Part shown: piece after piece, positions 1-6,781 of the stretch
Layout of the letters: the number at the start of each line of letters is the position of its first letter
Position numbering within the stretch: the first letter of the stretch is position 1
Source: an uncultured Bacteroides sp.
Lineage (GTDB): Bacteria > Bacteroidota > Bacteroidia > Bacteroidales > Bacteroidaceae
Direction: 5' to 3'
NCBI GenBank assembly: GCA_900556625.1
Contig: USPQ01000077.1
Location: 1-13,115 of the forward strand
DNA: 13,115 bases
Position numbers and translations under genes: made by a program
The notes under the pieces: generated by a model
Databases searched by the model: none
Told to the model about the DNA's origin: nothing
The model's input: the letters and a program-made list of their open reading frames with translations, nothing else

Positions 1-804
1 TCACAGCAACGCCGGTATCGCGGCAGTGACCTTCGTGTGAAAGTGAAGCTGACGTTGAAGGAGATCTCTACCGGAGTAGAAAAGAAATTTAAACTCAAAA
101 AATATGTGCCGTGTGACCAGTGTCATGGCACGGGTGCCGAAGGTGACGGCGGTTCGGAGACTTGTCCTACTTGTAAGGGTAGCGGCTCCGTGATCCGTAA
201 CCAGCAGACTATTCTGGGCACTATGCAGACTCGCGTCACTTGTTCTACTTGTGGCGGTGAGGGTAAGATTATCAAGAACAAATGTAAGAAATGTGGTGGC
301 GACGGAATCATTTACGGTGAAGAAGTGGTATCGGTGAAAATCCCTGCCGGAGTGGCAGAGGGTATGCAGCTTTCTATGGGTGGCAAAGGAAATGCCGGCA
401 AACACAACGGTGTGGCAGGCGACTTGCTGATTCTCGTAGAGGAAGAACCGCATCAGGACTTGATTCGCGACGAGAATGATTTGATTTATAATCTGTTGCT
501 TAGTTTCCCGACTGCTGCTCTAGGCGGAGCTGTGGAAATTCCGACTATCGACGGCAAAGTGAAAGTAAAGATTGATTCGGGTACTCAACCGGGTAAGGTG
601 CTTCGTTTGCGCGGCAAGGGATTGCCGAATGTGAACGGGTACGGAACGGGGGATTTACTCGTCAACATCAGTATCTATGTGCCGGAAGCGCTCAATAAAG
701 AGGAAAAGAGCACGCTCGAAAAGATGGAGGCTTCGGACAACTTCAAACCTAACACGTCGGTGAAGGAGAAGATTTTCAAGAAGTTCAAGAGTTTCTTCGA
801 TTAA
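1..804 (+). CDS. dnaJ: Chaperone protein DnaJ (Hsp40), 3' part, 5' end cut by the window
   Basis: DnaJ is the cytoplasmic co-chaperone that delivers unfolded clients to DnaK and stimulates its ATPase. The frame is open from base 1 to a TAA at 802-804 (267 codons), so the gene enters from outside. The N-terminal J domain and Gly/Phe linker, roughly 125 residues of a usual ~390, are missing only because of the window edge. Four CxxCxGxG-type zinc repeats are visible: CDQCHGTG (112-135), CPTCKGSG (163-186), CSTCGGEG (241-264) and CKKCGGDG (283-306). All eight cysteines are intact, so both zinc sites should form. The client-binding C-terminal beta domains follow, including the segment LRLRGKGLPNVNGYGTGDL typical of DnaJ. 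The ending KKFKSFFD fits the family in Bacteroides. A GTG at 37 lies inside the conserved domain and is not the start. A terminator follows, so the gene closes its transcript here. Confidence 0.97.
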   Translation, partial: SQQRRYRGSDLRVKVKLTLKEISTGVEKKFKLKKYVPCDQCHGTGAEGDGGSETCPTCKGSGSVIRNQQTILGTMQTRVTCSTCGGEGKIIKNKCKKCGGDGIIYGEEVVSVKIPAGVAEGMQLSMGGKGNAGKHNGVAGDLLILVEEEPHQDLIRDENDLIYNLLLSFPTAALGGAVEIPTIDGKVKVKIDSGTQPGKVLRLRGKGLPNVNGYGTGDLLVNISIYVPEALNKEEKSTLEKMEASDNFKPNTSVKEKIFKKFKSFFD

Positions 805-829
805 TTTTTTGCTATAATATATAAGGTAT

Positions 830-869
830 AAGTGAGCTGCAATCTTTTTTGTGGCTCACTTCTGTTTTT
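830..869 (+). terminator. Probable intrinsic terminator after dnaJ
   Basis: AAGTGAGC at 830-837 pairs perfectly with GCTCACTT at 854-861. The stem can extend inward by three pairs, two of them G-U, leaving a 10-nt loop. The downstream tail TCTGTTTTTA is only moderately T-rich. It lies 26 nt after the dnaJ stop codon, the expected place. Confidence is moderate because the T tract is interrupted. Confidence 0.6.
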
Positions 870-873
870 AGGG

Positions 874-905
874 CTTGTCCTTTTAAAAAAAAGACATATA
901 TTTGT
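874..905 (+). promoter_or_regulatory. Bacteroides-type promoter for the alkC-like gene
   Basis: TATATTTGT at 897-905 matches the Bacteroides -7 consensus TAnnTTTG exactly. CTTG at 874-877, one mismatch from the -33 element TTTG, lies 19 nt upstream, which is the usual spacing. Transcription would start near 910-913, giving a leader of about 30 nt before the ATG at 943. The site lies between the dnaJ terminator and the next gene, so the two genes are probably separate transcripts. Confidence 0.6.
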
Positions 906-942
906 GTAGCAAATAAATGGATACTAAATATAGACTTCAAGT

Positions 943-2082
943 ATGGCAGAACCTTTTAAGAATATGTACAACAAGCAATTTTTCGATCTGTTTACGAAAG
1001 ATTTGAGACTTGTTATCGATGATTTTGATGCTCACGGTTTTGTTTCTCAAATAATGGATGATGAATGGGAAGGCAGGGAATTAAAACAGCGCTGGATACA
1101 TATCACTAGCATTCTGAAAAAGTTTTTGCCGGCAGATTACAAAGAGGCGATCGCTAAGATTCTTGAGTTGTTGGATCATGTAAAAAGTACGCGGCCTGAT
1201 TTTTCGGTGATAGACGATACGAAGTTTGGATTGATGCTGGAGTATGGGGTGATTATGAATAATTATGTCGAGCAATATGGGTTGGATGATTATGAAACGT
1301 CTGTCAAGGCGATAGAGAAAATCACACAGTTCACAAGTTGCGAATTTGTGACTCATCCTTTTATAATAAAATATCCGGATAAAATGATGAAGCAGATGTT
1401 GGTTTGGTCGAAACATGAGCATTGGGGAGTAAGGCGGCTTGCGTCAGAAGGTTGCCGTCCGCGTTTGCCTTGGGCGATGGCTTTGCCGAATCTGAAGAAA
1501 GATCCGACACCTATTATTCCTATTTTGGAGAATCTTAAAAATGATCCGGCAAGATTTGTACGGTTGAGCGTTGCCAATAATTTGAATGATATTGCGAAAG
1601 ATAATCCGGAAATTGTCATTGATTTGGCAAAGAAATGGAAGGGGGAATCGAAAGAGGTAGACTGGATTATTAAACACGGTTGCCGGACGCTCTTAAAGCA
1701 AGGGATTCCGGAGGTGATGGAGTTGTTTGGCTTTGATTCTATCAGAAATAATATTAGTGTGGAAGATTTTCAGATTTCAAGTCTTAAGGTTAAAGTCGGG
1801 GATTCGTTGGAGTTTGGTTTTAACTTGTTGAATCATAGCAATAAGACAATCAAAATACGGCTTGAATATGGTATTTATTACCAAAAAGTAAATGGAACGC
1901 TGACGAAGAAAGTTCATAAAATCAGCGAAAAAGAATATACCGGAAATTCTACCACACGAATAACGCGAAAACACTCTTTCCGTGTGGTTACGACGAGAAA
2001 ATTCCATCTCGGGCTTCATCAAATCGCTATAATAATCAATGGGAGTGAATTTGAAAAATATGATTTCGATTTGATTGAGTAA
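943..2082 (+). CDS. alkC: AlkC-family DNA alkylation repair glycosylase (HEAT-repeat fold)
   Basis: The 379-residue product resembles the AlkC branch of the AlkC/AlkD superfamily. These are cytoplasmic DNA glycosylases built of HEAT-like repeats that excise alkylated bases such as 3-methyladenine and 3-methylcytosine without flipping them out. Recognition rests on the N-terminal MAEPFKNMYNKQFF, on EHWGVRRLASEGCRPRLPWA (about residues 159-178), on DPTPIIPILENLKNDPARFV (187-206) and on VDWIIKHGCRTLLKQG (239-254), the blocks I associate with AlkC. The helical repeat part runs to about residue 265. Residues 270-379 are rich in alternating hydrophobic and polar residues and fit the C-terminal Ig-like beta domain of the longer AlkC form. 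No signal peptide or membrane segment is visible. The start at 943 gives the family N-terminus and sits behind its own promoter. The final codons FDLIE plus stop are tandemly copied downstream. Catalytic acidic residues were not assigned individually. Confidence 0.85.
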   Translation: MAEPFKNMYNKQFFDLFTKDLRLVIDDFDAHGFVSQIMDDEWEGRELKQRWIHITSILKKFLPADYKEAIAKILELLDHVKSTRPDFSVIDDTKFGLMLEYGVIMNNYVEQYGLDDYETSVKAIEKITQFTSCEFVTHPFIIKYPDKMMKQMLVWSKHEHWGVRRLASEGCRPRLPWAMALPNLKKDPTPIIPILENLKNDPARFVRLSVANNLNDIAKDNPEIVIDLAKKWKGESKEVDWIIKHGCRTLLKQGIPEVMELFGFDSIRNNISVEDFQISSLKVKVGDSLEFGFNLLNHSNKTIKIRLEYGIYYQKVNGTLTKKVHKISEKEYTGNSTTRITRKHSFRVVTTRKFHLGLHQIAIIINGSEFEKYDFDLIE

Positions 2083-2118
2083 TTCGATTTAATTGAGTTA
2101 TTTGATTGGATTGGGTAA
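2065..2118 (+). repeat. Three 18-bp tandem copies spanning the alkC stop codon
   Basis: Copy 1 (2065-2082, TTCGATTTGATTGAGTAA) encodes FDLIE-stop and is the true gene end. Copy 2 (2083-2100) differs at two positions, one of which turns the stop TAA into TTA. Copy 3 (2101-2118) differs from copy 1 at three positions and ends again in TAA. The unit is six codons, so the copies stay in frame: beyond the stop the frame reads FDLIELFDWIG and then a second stop. The array ends before the terminator hairpin. It looks like local slippage duplication; a regulatory role is not evident. Confidence 0.85.
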
Positions 2119-2186
2119 TAACCACTACATATAATATGGATTTCTGCATTAGCTATTATCTCTACAAGCGCTGCAACAAATAATAT

Positions 2187-2226
2187 AAATCCTCGATTCT
2201 CCGGATGAAAATCGAGGATTTTTTTA
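2187..2226. terminator. Intrinsic terminator between convergent alkC and susD, probably bidirectional
   Basis: AAATCCTCGATT (2187-2198) pairs perfectly with AATCGAGGATTT (2210-2221), a 12-bp stem with an 11-nt loop. In the plus direction it is followed by a run of T (seven from 2219 to 2225). In the minus direction the flank reads ATATTATTTG, weaker but T-rich. It lies between the alkC stop (2082) and the susD stop (2250), so it can end both convergent transcripts. The remaining gap 2119-2186 shows nothing recognisable. Confidence 0.85.
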
Positions 2227-2249
2227 TTTTGATTACTACTATCTTCTTC

Positions 2250-3893
2250 CTAATACCCCGGATTCTGTTTCAACCTCTCATTCATCACCCGTATTTTCTC
2301 CGGTATAGGAAATACAGTTGTATAGCCACTTGCTTCATCCGGCAGTTGCGGACGGCTGCTGTAAGCTCTTGTAAACTTCCCGAAGCGAACTAGGTCCTGT
2401 CGTCTCCATCCTTCCCAAGCCAGTTCCAGCTGACGTTCGGCAAGGATATTCTCTAAAGTGGCAGTGCGGGGAGAAGCGTTGACACGGCTACGAACTTCAT
2501 TGAGTTCTTCATCTCCGTTTGCTCCGTTCCGGACTTTCGCTTCACTCTTCATCAACAAAGCGTCTGCATAGCGGAACAATACAATGTCATTCTCCATCAA
2601 CTTACCGTCTTTTGTGGCAGTCGGGTCGACTTCATACTTTTTCATGCGGGCTCCTGCGGTTTGTTCGTATGGAGTGTCTGTTATATCCAGAGATACTTTC
2701 CAGGGCAGATATTCCAGTACCGTTCCATTATCCAGTTTGATTATGTTTCCTTTCAGGTCGTGGACAATTCCTGCAAAATAGCAAATATCAAAACGGGGAT
2801 CTTGTTCCGCGGTTTCATAACCGAAAGTTTCGAGGGCTTCAATGGTGGCGCTAGGACCGTTCTCACCGCTTAACCCGTAAGCCTTGGCGTGATTATAGTG
2901 GCGGGAACGGAAGAGATATTGCATCTGGTTGGTGTACAGAGTTTTATTCATCGGGATAGTGAAGACATTCTCTACGGACGGTTCGTTGAATATAGAGAAA
3001 TTCGTTTCGTATTCCGGTTCCAGTTTGTAGCCCATAGTCTTGAGTTGGTCACAATAGTAGATGACTGTTTCCCAGGCATTGAGTTCGCTGTCGTTCACAG
3101 TGAACTTTATATTTTTTCCATCTGGGCGTTGTCCGTCTGTCCAATCATTGTCTGTATAAACTTCGGAGTTCAAAGCCAGTTTGGCCAATAGGAAAGTAAC
3201 CACGGGGCGAGTGATACGGCCATAGTAAGGGCCGGACTGGTTGCTATGTGCATCGCTCAACAAAGGAGCCGCCTCTTGCAATTCCTTGACAACAAAGTCA
3301 AAGACCGTTTTTCGTTCACTTTGCACTACATCTTTCATTGCTACGAAAGAGGATTGAACTAGCGGAATGCGTCCGAACAAATCCATCAGGTAATAATAAT
3401 ACATAGCCCGCATGGCACGTACTTCGGCACGGTATGTCGGCAGTTCCGTAGCGGAATGAGTTACGGCGAATTTGTCTATCCGTTCCAGTGATTTGTTACT
3501 TAACATGACGACTTTATAGAGATATTCCCATGTAGCCTGAATGGCATCATTCTCTATTCCCCAATCGTGCAGGTAAAGTCCTTGCCAAAAACCACCGTCA
3601 TACCAGTCACCTCCACGGGTGGGGATAATGGCTTCGTCGGAGGTAAAGGTGTTCAGGTCGTAGACTCCCCTACCCGTTCCCTGCAATCCCTGACTATCAC
3701 TATAACCGCCTACGTATGTATAAAGCGAAGCTACTGCATTGAGATATACTTCCGAGATTGTATTGTAAACGTCATCTTCGGGTAACTTATCTTTCGGATT
3801 TTCCTCCAAAAACTTACTACATGAGAATAAACCCAGGCACATTGCCAGAAAGAATCCTAACCGACTTTTATTTTTCATATATTGTTTCATCAT
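2250..3893 (-). CDS. SusD/RagB-family outer-membrane glycan-binding lipoprotein
   Basis: SusD-like lipoproteins sit as a lid over their SusC partner at the cell surface and capture glycans for import. A lipoprotein signal peptide is visible (hydrophobic run FFLAMCLGLFSC, with the Cys that would be lipidated at residue 29 counted from the upstream ATG at 3905). It is followed by SKFLEENPKDKL, the standard SusD opening. An N-terminal TPR-like SusD region with TSDEAIIPTRGGDWYDGG comes next, then a C-terminal RagB/SusD region with LLMKSEAKVRNG and LAWEGWRRQDLVRFGKF, ending in NPGY. Total length (~550) is normal. I chose the ATG at 3893 (another directly follows at 3890) because a GGAGGAGGAG tract precedes it. 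The alternative ATG at 3905 overlaps the susC stop by 1 nt (TAATG). It is the last gene of the minus-strand cluster, after susC. Its ligand cannot be read from sequence; context suggests a host N-acetylhexosamine-containing glycan. Confidence 0.95.
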   Translation of the reverse strand: MMKQYMKNKSRLGFFLAMCLGLFSCSKFLEENPKDKLPEDDVYNTISEVYLNAVASLYTYVGGYSDSQGLQGTGRGVYDLNTFTSDEAIIPTRGGDWYDGGFWQGLYLHDWGIENDAIQATWEYLYKVVMLSNKSLERIDKFAVTHSATELPTYRAEVRAMRAMYYYYLMDLFGRIPLVQSSFVAMKDVVQSERKTVFDFVVKELQEAAPLLSDAHSNQSGPYYGRITRPVVTFLLAKLALNSEVYTDNDWTDGQRPDGKNIKFTVNDSELNAWETVIYYCDQLKTMGYKLEPEYETNFSIFNEPSVENVFTIPMNKTLYTNQMQYLFRSRHYNHAKAYGLSGENGPSATIEALETFGYETAEQDPRFDICYFAGIVHDLKGNIIKLDNGTVLEYLPWKVSLDITDTPYEQTAGARMKKYEVDPTATKDGKLMENDIVLFRYADALLMKSEAKVRNGANGDEELNEVRSRVNASPRTATLENILAERQLELAWEGWRRQDLVRFGKFTRAYSSRPQLPDEASGYTTVFPIPEKIRVMNERLKQNPGY

Positions 3894-3903
3894 CTCCTCC
3901 TCC
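3894..3903 (-). promoter_or_regulatory. Strong Shine-Dalgarno tract in front of susD
   Basis: On the minus strand the sequence GGAGGAGGAG directly precedes two consecutive ATG codons (3893 and 3890). GGAGG followed by a 5-nt spacer fits either of them. Strong purine tracts like this are uncommon in Bacteroides, where many genes lack a Shine-Dalgarno sequence. The tract is also translatable as Glu-Glu-Glu if the ATG at 3905 is used, so it decides between an uncoupled and a stop-overlapping start. Confidence 0.55.
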
Positions 3904-3904
3904 A

Positions 3905-6652
3905 TTAAAAGTTAATACTCAATCCCAGTGTGTACGTCCGCGCCAACGGATATCCCCGTTTATCATCCACGCCTAAAGTGGAGTTCACCGTTGAACTGTT
4001 AATCATGGGTGAAAGTCCCGAATAACCGGAAATGGTTGCCAGGTTGTTGACTGTAAATGCCAGACGCAGGGAACGGACATATTTTTTCAGTTTCTGCACT
4101 TTCTCAATCGGCACGTTCCAACCCAGCGTCACATAGTCGAAGTTGACATAATCTCCCTTTTCCAACCAATAGTCGGTGGCGGTTTGATCCTTGATGTTCT
4201 GTTTCGGGGCTTTCTTCATTACGTTATAGTCGGGAAATATATTCATGTTCATATAGGTCAGGGAGGTTCCGTTGTAAATTTTATGTCCGAAAGCTCCGTT
4301 AACCTGCAAAGACAGGTCGAAACGCTTGTAGCGGAAACTGATGTTGGAGCCAAGAATCGTTTTAGGTACGGCTTGTCCTGCCACGTAGCGGTCTTCACCA
4401 TCTTCAAGGCTGACACCTCCGCCATTCAGATCGGCGATGCCATAGGTGTATCCACCGTTTCCGTCGGATTCCAGTCCCGTACTGTGGGGAAGATAGAACA
4501 CGCCCAACGGTTGACCCACCATCTGATATACAATGTGGTTGTATCCTCCATGAAAGCCGGCTCCGTCGAGGCCAGAAAGACTTTTATATTCGGGAGCAGA
4601 AAGCATTTCGCCGTTATACATACCGCTTAATGAGAGCAGTTTGTTGCGCTGGAAAGTGATATTGGCATTGATATTCAGTTCCATATCCTTGGTCTTCAAG
4701 GGGGTGATGCCGATGGCGATTTCCGTACCCCAGTTGCGCATGGAACCGATGTTGGCAAGTAAGGTGTTATAGGTGAAAGGCGGTACGCTTACGTTGTAAA
4801 GGTAAAGCATATCTGTGGTTCGGGAGTTGTAATAGTTGGCGGAAAGCAGCAGGCGGTTGCCGAAAAGAGCTACGTCGATACCGGTATTAAAGGTATGTTT
4901 CACTTCCCATTTCAGGTCGGGATTCGTGTTCCGCAAGTCTCCTAAAGATACGACGGCGGAGTTTCCGACGGGGACTACACCGTTCGGCTTTACAAGGTTC
5001 AATGTAGTGTATGAGTCAATCCCACTCTGATTACCTGCCAGACCATAGCCAATACGGAATTTCAGATTATCCACCATCGGCAACTGCTTCATAAATTCTT
5101 CTTCACTAATCACCCATGCGGCAGATGCGGAGGGGAAGAATCCCCATTTATGGTTCGCTCCGAATTTGGAGGAAGCATCTGTACGGGCGTTCAGCGTCAG
5201 TACGTAGCGGTCGGCGTATGTATAGTTGAAACGTCCCATGAAAGATGCCAGACGGGGTTGGTCGTAGTAAGAATTAGTGCCTTCCCATAAGCGGAGTGCA
5301 CCTGCCTGAAGATTATTATATCCGAATTTGTCGGTGCTGAAATTGCTTACTGTTGTATAATATCCCGTGTAGGTTTCTTTTTGAAGTTCGGCAAGTGCCA
5401 GCACGTCAAAGAAATGTTTTTTCCAGTTTTTCTTATAGGTCAGCATCATGTTGCCCAGCAAGGATTCTCGCTTTTTGGTTCCTTTGTAAGCCTGGCCGTT
5501 CGCCCAGACGGAGGTGGGGAGGTATTGCGAATTTTCCACGATATTATAGGTATAGGCGCCGAAGAGGTTTAGTTTCAGTCCTTCCAGCAGATTGAAAGTC
5601 AGACGGGCGTGCGTGCTGATGTGCGAAGTGGCATCATCATCCTGCACTTCCATCCATGCCAATGGATTGGTAATTTGGCTGGCAGTCGTTATTCCGTCCC
5701 AGGAATTGGTGACGGGGTCTTTATGGTTGGGGTAGGTGGGGTTGAATGTGGCTGCCGAATAGAACGTTTTCTGATAATCCACCAGATTATGATTCTTCTG
5801 AATGGAACCGAACATTCCCAGCTCGCAGTTCAGGAAGCCGTCGAACATTTTCTGATTCATGTTCATATTCGAAGTGAAGTTTTTCATGTCTTCATTCAAA
5901 ATCACTCCCTGACGATCCATGAAACCAAGAGAAACGCGATAGCTGGACTCACTGGAACCACCATAAAAGGCGATGTGATGGTTTTGTTGTAGTCCTGTCT
6001 GTTCAATCTCTTTCTGAAAATCGGTATTATATCCTTTGTCCAGAATGGAAATCCCGCGTTCCGAAGCGATACGGCGGTACTCATCGCCGGACAGCATTTT
6101 CAGATTCTTGTAGACGGTGGAAATTCCGAAGCTACCGTTGTAGGCTACTTGTGTTCTGCCGCTCATTCCTTTTTTAGTGGTGACCTCGATCACACCGGAA
6201 GCTCCTCGTGAACCGTATTGTGCGGTTTCGGAAGCGTCTTTCAGAATGGTAAAGCTCTCAATATCCGTAGGGTAAATGGAGGTGAGCATGCTCAAGTCTC
6301 CAAATACTCCGTCGACGATTATCAAAGGGTCATTGCCACTGGTCAGTGAGGTAGTTCCCCGCAGGCGTACTGCATCCAAGGCTGCCGGACCATTTGACCC
6401 GCGTTGGATAGTCAAGCCCGGCACACGTCCGCGGATTGCTTCCAAAGGGTTCGTTATCTGGTCTTTATTCATCTGTGTCTCCGTAATCTTCTCTACGGAA
6501 CCGGAGAGGGTTTTCAAACTTCCGGTGGCATATCCAACTGTTATCAATGAGTCTATGGGCGTGGTAACGGGTATCTCCTGAGCGAATATACCACTACACG
6601 AAGCCGACAAAAGAAGAGTGAGCAATGTTAGTTTACCGTGTCGTCGTATCAT
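3905..6652 (-). CDS. SusC/RagA-family TonB-dependent outer-membrane transporter, short form without N-terminal extension
   Basis: SusC-type proteins are 22-stranded outer-membrane barrels that import glycans using TonB energy and pair with SusD. The 915-residue product has a signal peptide (about residues 1-24, ending GIFA before QEIP). The TonB-box/plug entry ITVGYATGSLKTLSGSVEKI (37-56) follows after only about a dozen residues. The plug shows IRGRVPGLTIQRG, LIIVDGVFGD (110-119) and LKDASETAQYGSRGASG (137-153). The barrel contains the family signature NTNPDLKWEVKHTFNTGIDV and ends RTYTLGLSINF with the terminal aromatic residue typical of outer-membrane proteins. Most SusC proteins are about 1000 residues or more and carry an ~80-residue carboxypeptidase-regulatory-like domain before the TonB box; it is absent here. 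The stop overlaps the upstream susD ATG by 1 nt. No good promoter was found before it, and a terminator-like hairpin lies 37 nt upstream of the start. Specificity is unknown. Confidence 0.95.
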   Translation of the reverse strand: MIRRHGKLTLLTLLLSASCSGIFAQEIPVTTPIDSLITVGYATGSLKTLSGSVEKITETQMNKDQITNPLEAIRGRVPGLTIQRGSNGPAALDAVRLRGTTSLTSGNDPLIIVDGVFGDLSMLTSIYPTDIESFTILKDASETAQYGSRGASGVIEVTTKKGMSGRTQVAYNGSFGISTVYKNLKMLSGDEYRRIASERGISILDKGYNTDFQKEIEQTGLQQNHHIAFYGGSSESSYRVSLGFMDRQGVILNEDMKNFTSNMNMNQKMFDGFLNCELGMFGSIQKNHNLVDYQKTFYSAATFNPTYPNHKDPVTNSWDGITTASQITNPLAWMEVQDDDATSHISTHARLTFNLLEGLKLNLFGAYTYNIVENSQYLPTSVWANGQAYKGTKKRESLLGNMMLTYKKNWKKHFFDVLALAELQKETYTGYYTTVSNFSTDKFGYNNLQAGALRLWEGTNSYYDQPRLASFMGRFNYTYADRYVLTLNARTDASSKFGANHKWGFFPSASAAWVISEEEFMKQLPMVDNLKFRIGYGLAGNQSGIDSYTTLNLVKPNGVVPVGNSAVVSLGDLRNTNPDLKWEVKHTFNTGIDVALFGNRLLLSANYYNSRTTDMLYLYNVSVPPFTYNTLLANIGSMRNWGTEIAIGITPLKTKDMELNINANITFQRNKLLSLSGMYNGEMLSAPEYKSLSGLDGAGFHGGYNHIVYQMVGQPLGVFYLPHSTGLESDGNGGYTYGIADLNGGGVSLEDGEDRYVAGQAVPKTILGSNISFRYKRFDLSLQVNGAFGHKIYNGTSLTYMNMNIFPDYNVMKKAPKQNIKDQTATDYWLEKGDYVNFDYVTLGWNVPIEKVQKLKKYVRSLRLAFTVNNLATISGYSGLSPMINSSTVNSTLGVDDKRGYPLARTYTLGLSINF

Positions 6653-6688
6653 AATTGTTAGTTTTTAAGGTAATACTATAAATATAAC

Positions 6689-6730
6689 AAAAAAAGAAGG
6701 AATCTGGTTGAGTGGATTCCTTCTTTTTTT
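6689..6730 (-). terminator. Perfect 16-bp stem terminator or attenuator between GH20 gene and susC
   Basis: The segment 6689-6704 (seven A then GAAGGAATC) is perfectly complementary to 6715-6730 (GATTCCTTC then seven T), leaving a 10-nt loop. In the transcription direction (minus) it ends in seven T and therefore reads as a canonical rho-independent terminator, and by symmetry also in the other direction. It stands 40 nt after the GH20 stop and 37 nt before the susC ATG, so it should reduce or stop read-through into susCD. It could alternatively act as an mRNA-stabilising or processing hairpin. The rest of the 6653-6769 gap holds only the degenerate repeats at 6737-6781 and no clear promoter. 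Confidence 0.8.
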
Positions 6731-6736
6731 ATTTTT

Positions 6737-6781
6737 GGGACACGGAGTACCTCACGGTTATTTCACGGATTATTTCACGAT
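6737..6781 (-). repeat. Degenerate 11-12-bp tandem repeats over the GH20 stop codon
   Basis: Read on the plus strand, four consecutive units share the core CACG: GGGACACGGAG (6737-6747), TACCTCACGGT (6748-6758), TATTTCACGGAT (6759-6770) and TATTTCACGAT (6771-6781). The two closest to the gene are nearly identical and 12 nt apart, so the stop is copied in frame. On the minus strand the gene ends AAA-TAA, then TCC-GTG-AAA-TAA, then CCG-TGA, giving three in-frame stops within 21 nt. The outer units are increasingly diverged. Confidence 0.6.

Noticed and set aside
37..39. GTG as a possible start of a short dnaJ-like gene
   Set aside because: The frame is open to base 1 and the residues before it (RGSDLR) belong to DnaJ. 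The gene is cut by the window edge, not shortened.
1..453. Open frame of 150 codons on the minus strand opposite dnaJ
   Set aside because: Antisense to the conserved zinc-finger and beta domains of DnaJ, and its translation has no recognisable content.
6669..6688. TATATTTA before susC as a -7 promoter element
   Set aside because: The last base mismatches and the position where a -33 TTTG should lie falls inside the hairpin and reads ACCA. Not convincing as a promoter.
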